Source: Allobosea sp. CS1GBMeth4 (lineage in GTDB: Bacteria; Pseudomonadota; Alphaproteobacteria; Rhizobiales; Beijerinckiaceae). Taken from it: DNA of 64,000 nt. The stretch is from positions 1-64,000 of the forward strand of contig NZ_FYAS01000004.1 in NCBI RefSeq assembly GCF_900185715.1, given 5' to 3'. This document shows, in pieces, positions 62,122-64,000 of this stretch. The notes below the pieces were generated by a model. That model searched no databases, was not told where the DNA came from, and was given only the letters and a program-made list of their open reading frames with translations. Position 1 is the stretch's first letter, and each line of letters begins with the position of its first letter. Both the position numbers and the translations under genes were made by a program.

Positions 62122-63269
62122 CGTCCGCCGAGGCCGCGCAGATGCGCCGCCAGCTCGGGATGACGGGCGGTGAGCGCCCGGAAATCGATCGGATCGAGCA
62201 CGAGCAGCTTGCTCGGCACGGTGGCGCGGGCATCGAGCCGCGTTTGCGCCGCAGGCTGGTCGACCGGAAGCTCGCCGAAATGGGAGCCTTCGTCGAGCTT
62301 CTCGCAGGCGGTCTCCCGGCGCAGCTCGACCTCGCCGCTGGCGACGAAATAGAGCGCCTGAGCAGGCTCGTCGGGACGCAGGATCACGGCGCCACCGCGG
62401 ACGCTCTGGGCCCGCAGGACCCGCATCACCTCGGCGATCTCCGCCGCGGTCAGCCCGCTGAACAGCGGCACCCGCGCGATCATGCTCCAGGTGACGACGA
62501 ATTCGCGGCGGTGGATCTCCTGGGCGAAGGCCGTCGCGATGATGCCGACCGGCAGCGCCAGCATGACGAGCCCCATCACCGCCGTGAGCGAGGCGAGGAC
62601 CTTGCCGAGCGGGCTCACCGGGAAGGCGTCGCCATAGCCGACGGTGGTCAGCGTTACGATCGCCCACCACATCGCATCGGGGATGGTGCCGAACTTGTCC
62701 GGCTGGACTTCGGCTTCGGCGAAATGCATCAGCGTCGCCGAGACCAGCATGGCGCCGACCAGGATGACGAAGCAGGCGAAGAGCGCCTTGCGCTCGGCCG
62801 CGAGCGCCGCCGCCAGCGAGGCCATGCCCGGCGAATAGCGGCCGAGCTTGAAGAAGCGCGCCAGCCGGAAGAGCAGCAGGATCTTGAACTCGCCCATGCC
62901 GAACAGGGCGGTGTAGAGCGGGATCGTCGCCAGCAGATCGACCAGCGCTCCGGGCGAGACGAGATAGAGCCGCCGCGCCTGCCAGGCGCCGAGGCCGCGA
63001 TAGCGCAGATGCTCCGGAGCGGTCCACAGCCGGACGGCATATTCGATCGTGAAGACCACGACGGAGACCCACTCGATCGCGACGAAAACGGGCCCGTAGG
63101 CCGCCAGGCCGGGGACGGATTCCAGCACCAGCGCCGTGACGTTGACGATGATCAGCGCCACCAGCCCGGCATGGACGAGCCGCGCCGAGAGGTCGTCGCC
63201 GGCGCCGTGGTCGATGATCAGATGCGCCCGCCGCCGCCAGCTCGTCCCAAGCTGCAGGGCGGGCGCCAT
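62118..63269 (-). CDS. Cyclic-nucleotide-gated potassium-channel-like protein
   Basis: 383 residues. Six-helix voltage-gated-type channel: an S4-like segment with spaced arginines (LLLFRLARFFKLGRYS), pore helix and selectivity filter TTVGYGD, then S6 and a C-terminal cNMP-binding domain (about 260-375: VPLFSGLTAAEIAEVMRVL, ILRPDEPAQALYFVASGEVEL, SHFGELPVD). Resembles the MloK1 type from Mesorhizobium but with a longer N-terminus. Conducts K+ across the inner membrane, gated by cAMP or cGMP. alaS ends seven bases upstream, so transcription from alaS is likely. Confidence 0.92.
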   Translation of the reverse strand: MAPALQLGTSWRRRAHLIIDHGAGDDLSARLVHAGLVALIIVNVTALVLESVPGLAAYGPVFVAIEWVSVVVFTIEYAVRLWTAPEHLRYRGLGAWQARRLYLVSPGALVDLLATIPLYTALFGMGEFKILLLFRLARFFKLGRYSPGMASLAAALAAERKALFACFVILVGAMLVSATLMHFAEAEVQPDKFGTIPDAMWWAIVTLTTVGYGDAFPVSPLGKVLASLTAVMGLVMLALPVGIIATAFAQEIHRREFVVTWSMIARVPLFSGLTAAEIAEVMRVLRAQSVRGGAVILRPDEPAQALYFVASGEVELRRETACEKLDEGSHFGELPVDQPAAQTRLDARATVPSKLLVLDPIDFRALTARHPELAAHLRGLGGR

Positions 63270-63276
63270 GGCGGGA

Positions 63277-64000
63277 TCAGCCCATCGCGGCGGCGACGGC
63301 GTCGAGAGCCGCCTGCGCCTGGTTTCCGTCCGGGCCGCCCGCCTGAGCCATGTCGCGGCGGCCGCCGCCGCCCTTGCCGCCGAGGCGCTCCGAGGCGGCG
63401 CGCACCAGCGCGACCGCGTCGAAACGCTCGGTCAGGTCGGGCGTGACGCCGACGACGACTCCGGCCTTGCCGTCGGCGGCGACGCCGACAATGGCGACGA
63501 CGCCTGAGCCGACGCGGGACTTGGCCTCGTCGGCCAGGCTCTTCAGGTCCTTCATCTCGACGCCGGTGACGGCGCGGGCGAGCAGCTTCGCGCCGGCGAC
63601 CTCGCGGATCGGGTCGCTCGCCTCGCCGCCCCCGCCCATGGCGAGCTTCTTGCGGGCCTCGCCGAGCTCGCGCTCGAGCTTGCGACGTTCCTCGACCAGC
63701 GCCGCGACGCGCGCCGGCAGCTCGGCGACCGGCGCCTTGAGCAGCCCGGCCATTTCGTCGAGCGCGACGCTCTCCTGCCGCAGATGGCGGCGCGCCGCCT
63801 CGCCGGTGAGCGCCTCGAGCCGCCGCACGCCGGCGGCGACGCCGGCCTCGGACAGGACCGTGACGAGCCCGATATCGCCGGTGCGGCCGACATGGGTGCC
63901 GCCGCAGAGCTCGACCGAGAAGGCCCTCGGCGTGTCGCCGTCGCGATCGGTCCCCATCGAGACGACGCGGACCTCGTCGCCGTATTTCTCGCCGAACAGC
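63277..64000 (-). CDS. alaS: Alanyl-tRNA synthetase, C-terminal part (partial)
   Basis: About 241 codons of the 3' end are inside the window; the frame continues past base 64000. Visible is the editing-domain zinc motif [15 protein letters not shown] (Cys and His ligands). After it come the helical C-terminal oligomerisation region and a C-Ala-like domain ([41 protein letters not shown]), all typical. It charges tRNA-Ala and clears mischarged Ser or Gly. The missing part holds the aminoacylation site. Runs into the CNG channel gene downstream. Confidence 0.97.
   Translation of the reverse strand, partial: LFGEKYGDEVRVVSMGTDRDGDTPRAFSVELCGGTHVGRTGDIGLVTVLSEAGVAAGVRRLEALTGEAARRHLRQESVALDEMAGLLKAPVAELPARVAALVEERRKLERELGEARKKLAMGGGGEASDPIREVAGAKLLARAVTGVEMKDLKSLADEAKSRVGSGVVAIVGVAADGKAGVVVGVTPDLTERFDAVALVRAASERLGGKGGGGRRDMAQAGGPDGNQAQAALDAVAAAMG

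Overview
The window is very GC-rich and densely coded. It looks like a chromosomal segment of a free-living Rhizobiales bacterium, most like Bosea or a related Beijerinckiaceae/Boseaceae genus. Three things support this: the flagellar locus with FlbT, FlaF and FliX (alphaproteobacterial regulators), the alaS and icd housekeeping genes lying close together, and the PuuD/UraH/PuuE-OHCU urate route. The organism assignment is inference; no rRNA or tRNA gene is visible.

Layout. 1-2000: the 3' end of ftsK, then small hypothetical genes. 2083-9526: an M20 peptidase, two Dpp-type permeases and a binding protein, facing a LysR regulator whose stop codon overlaps the start of a small SNF2-type helicase. 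9593-13888: an SDR, then a complete urate-to-allantoate set (bifunctional PuuE-OHCU decarboxylase, UraH, PuuD). 14146-19232: a YfhO-like membrane protein, a type 2 ferredoxin-NADP reductase, a GlcG/HbpS protein and a Kbp-type BON-LysM protein. 19265-22658: a DctPQM TRAP transporter plus rhodanese behind a promoter that carries a MarR-like palindrome. 22836-28070: a DUF3829 protein, a stand-alone CoxL-like molybdenum subunit and two cytochromes c.

28075-29159: a lower-GC two-gene cassette. A RusA-like resolvase overlaps a protein that joins a PD-(D/E)xK nuclease domain to a HEPN-like domain. This is the best candidate in the window for an undescribed, possibly defensive, system. 29194-36475: an XRE-cupin regulator, EamA exporter, GNAT, an SDR lacking its catalytic residues, a coupled LpxH-like phosphatase/glycosyltransferase pair and a CPA2 antiporter. 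36665-44113: a MoxR ATPase without its usual VWA partner, a lipoprotein, a DUF2975/YozG-type HTH pair, an ABA4-like fusion membrane protein divergent from a TetR gene, a SixA-like phosphatase, and YcjX/YcjF.

44376-56795: a flagellar locus (flgE, flgK, flgL; flaF, flbT, two flagellins, a flaG-like gene; flgN-like, flgJ, flgI; fliX). A good sigma-54 promoter match lies before flgE. 56837-64000: a DAD-like cupin and an SDR, icd, a DUF6719 protein and a DUF695-RraB protein in slightly lower-GC DNA, a GFA protein, a cyclic-nucleotide-gated channel with a coupled exported protein, and the 3' part of alaS.

Intergenic spaces repeatedly carry palindromic elements with arms such as CCGTCATTCC/GGAATGACGG or CTCCCC..GGGAGA. 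They appear to be a dispersed repeat family of this genome. No CRISPR array, insertion sequence, prophage or tRNA was recognised.
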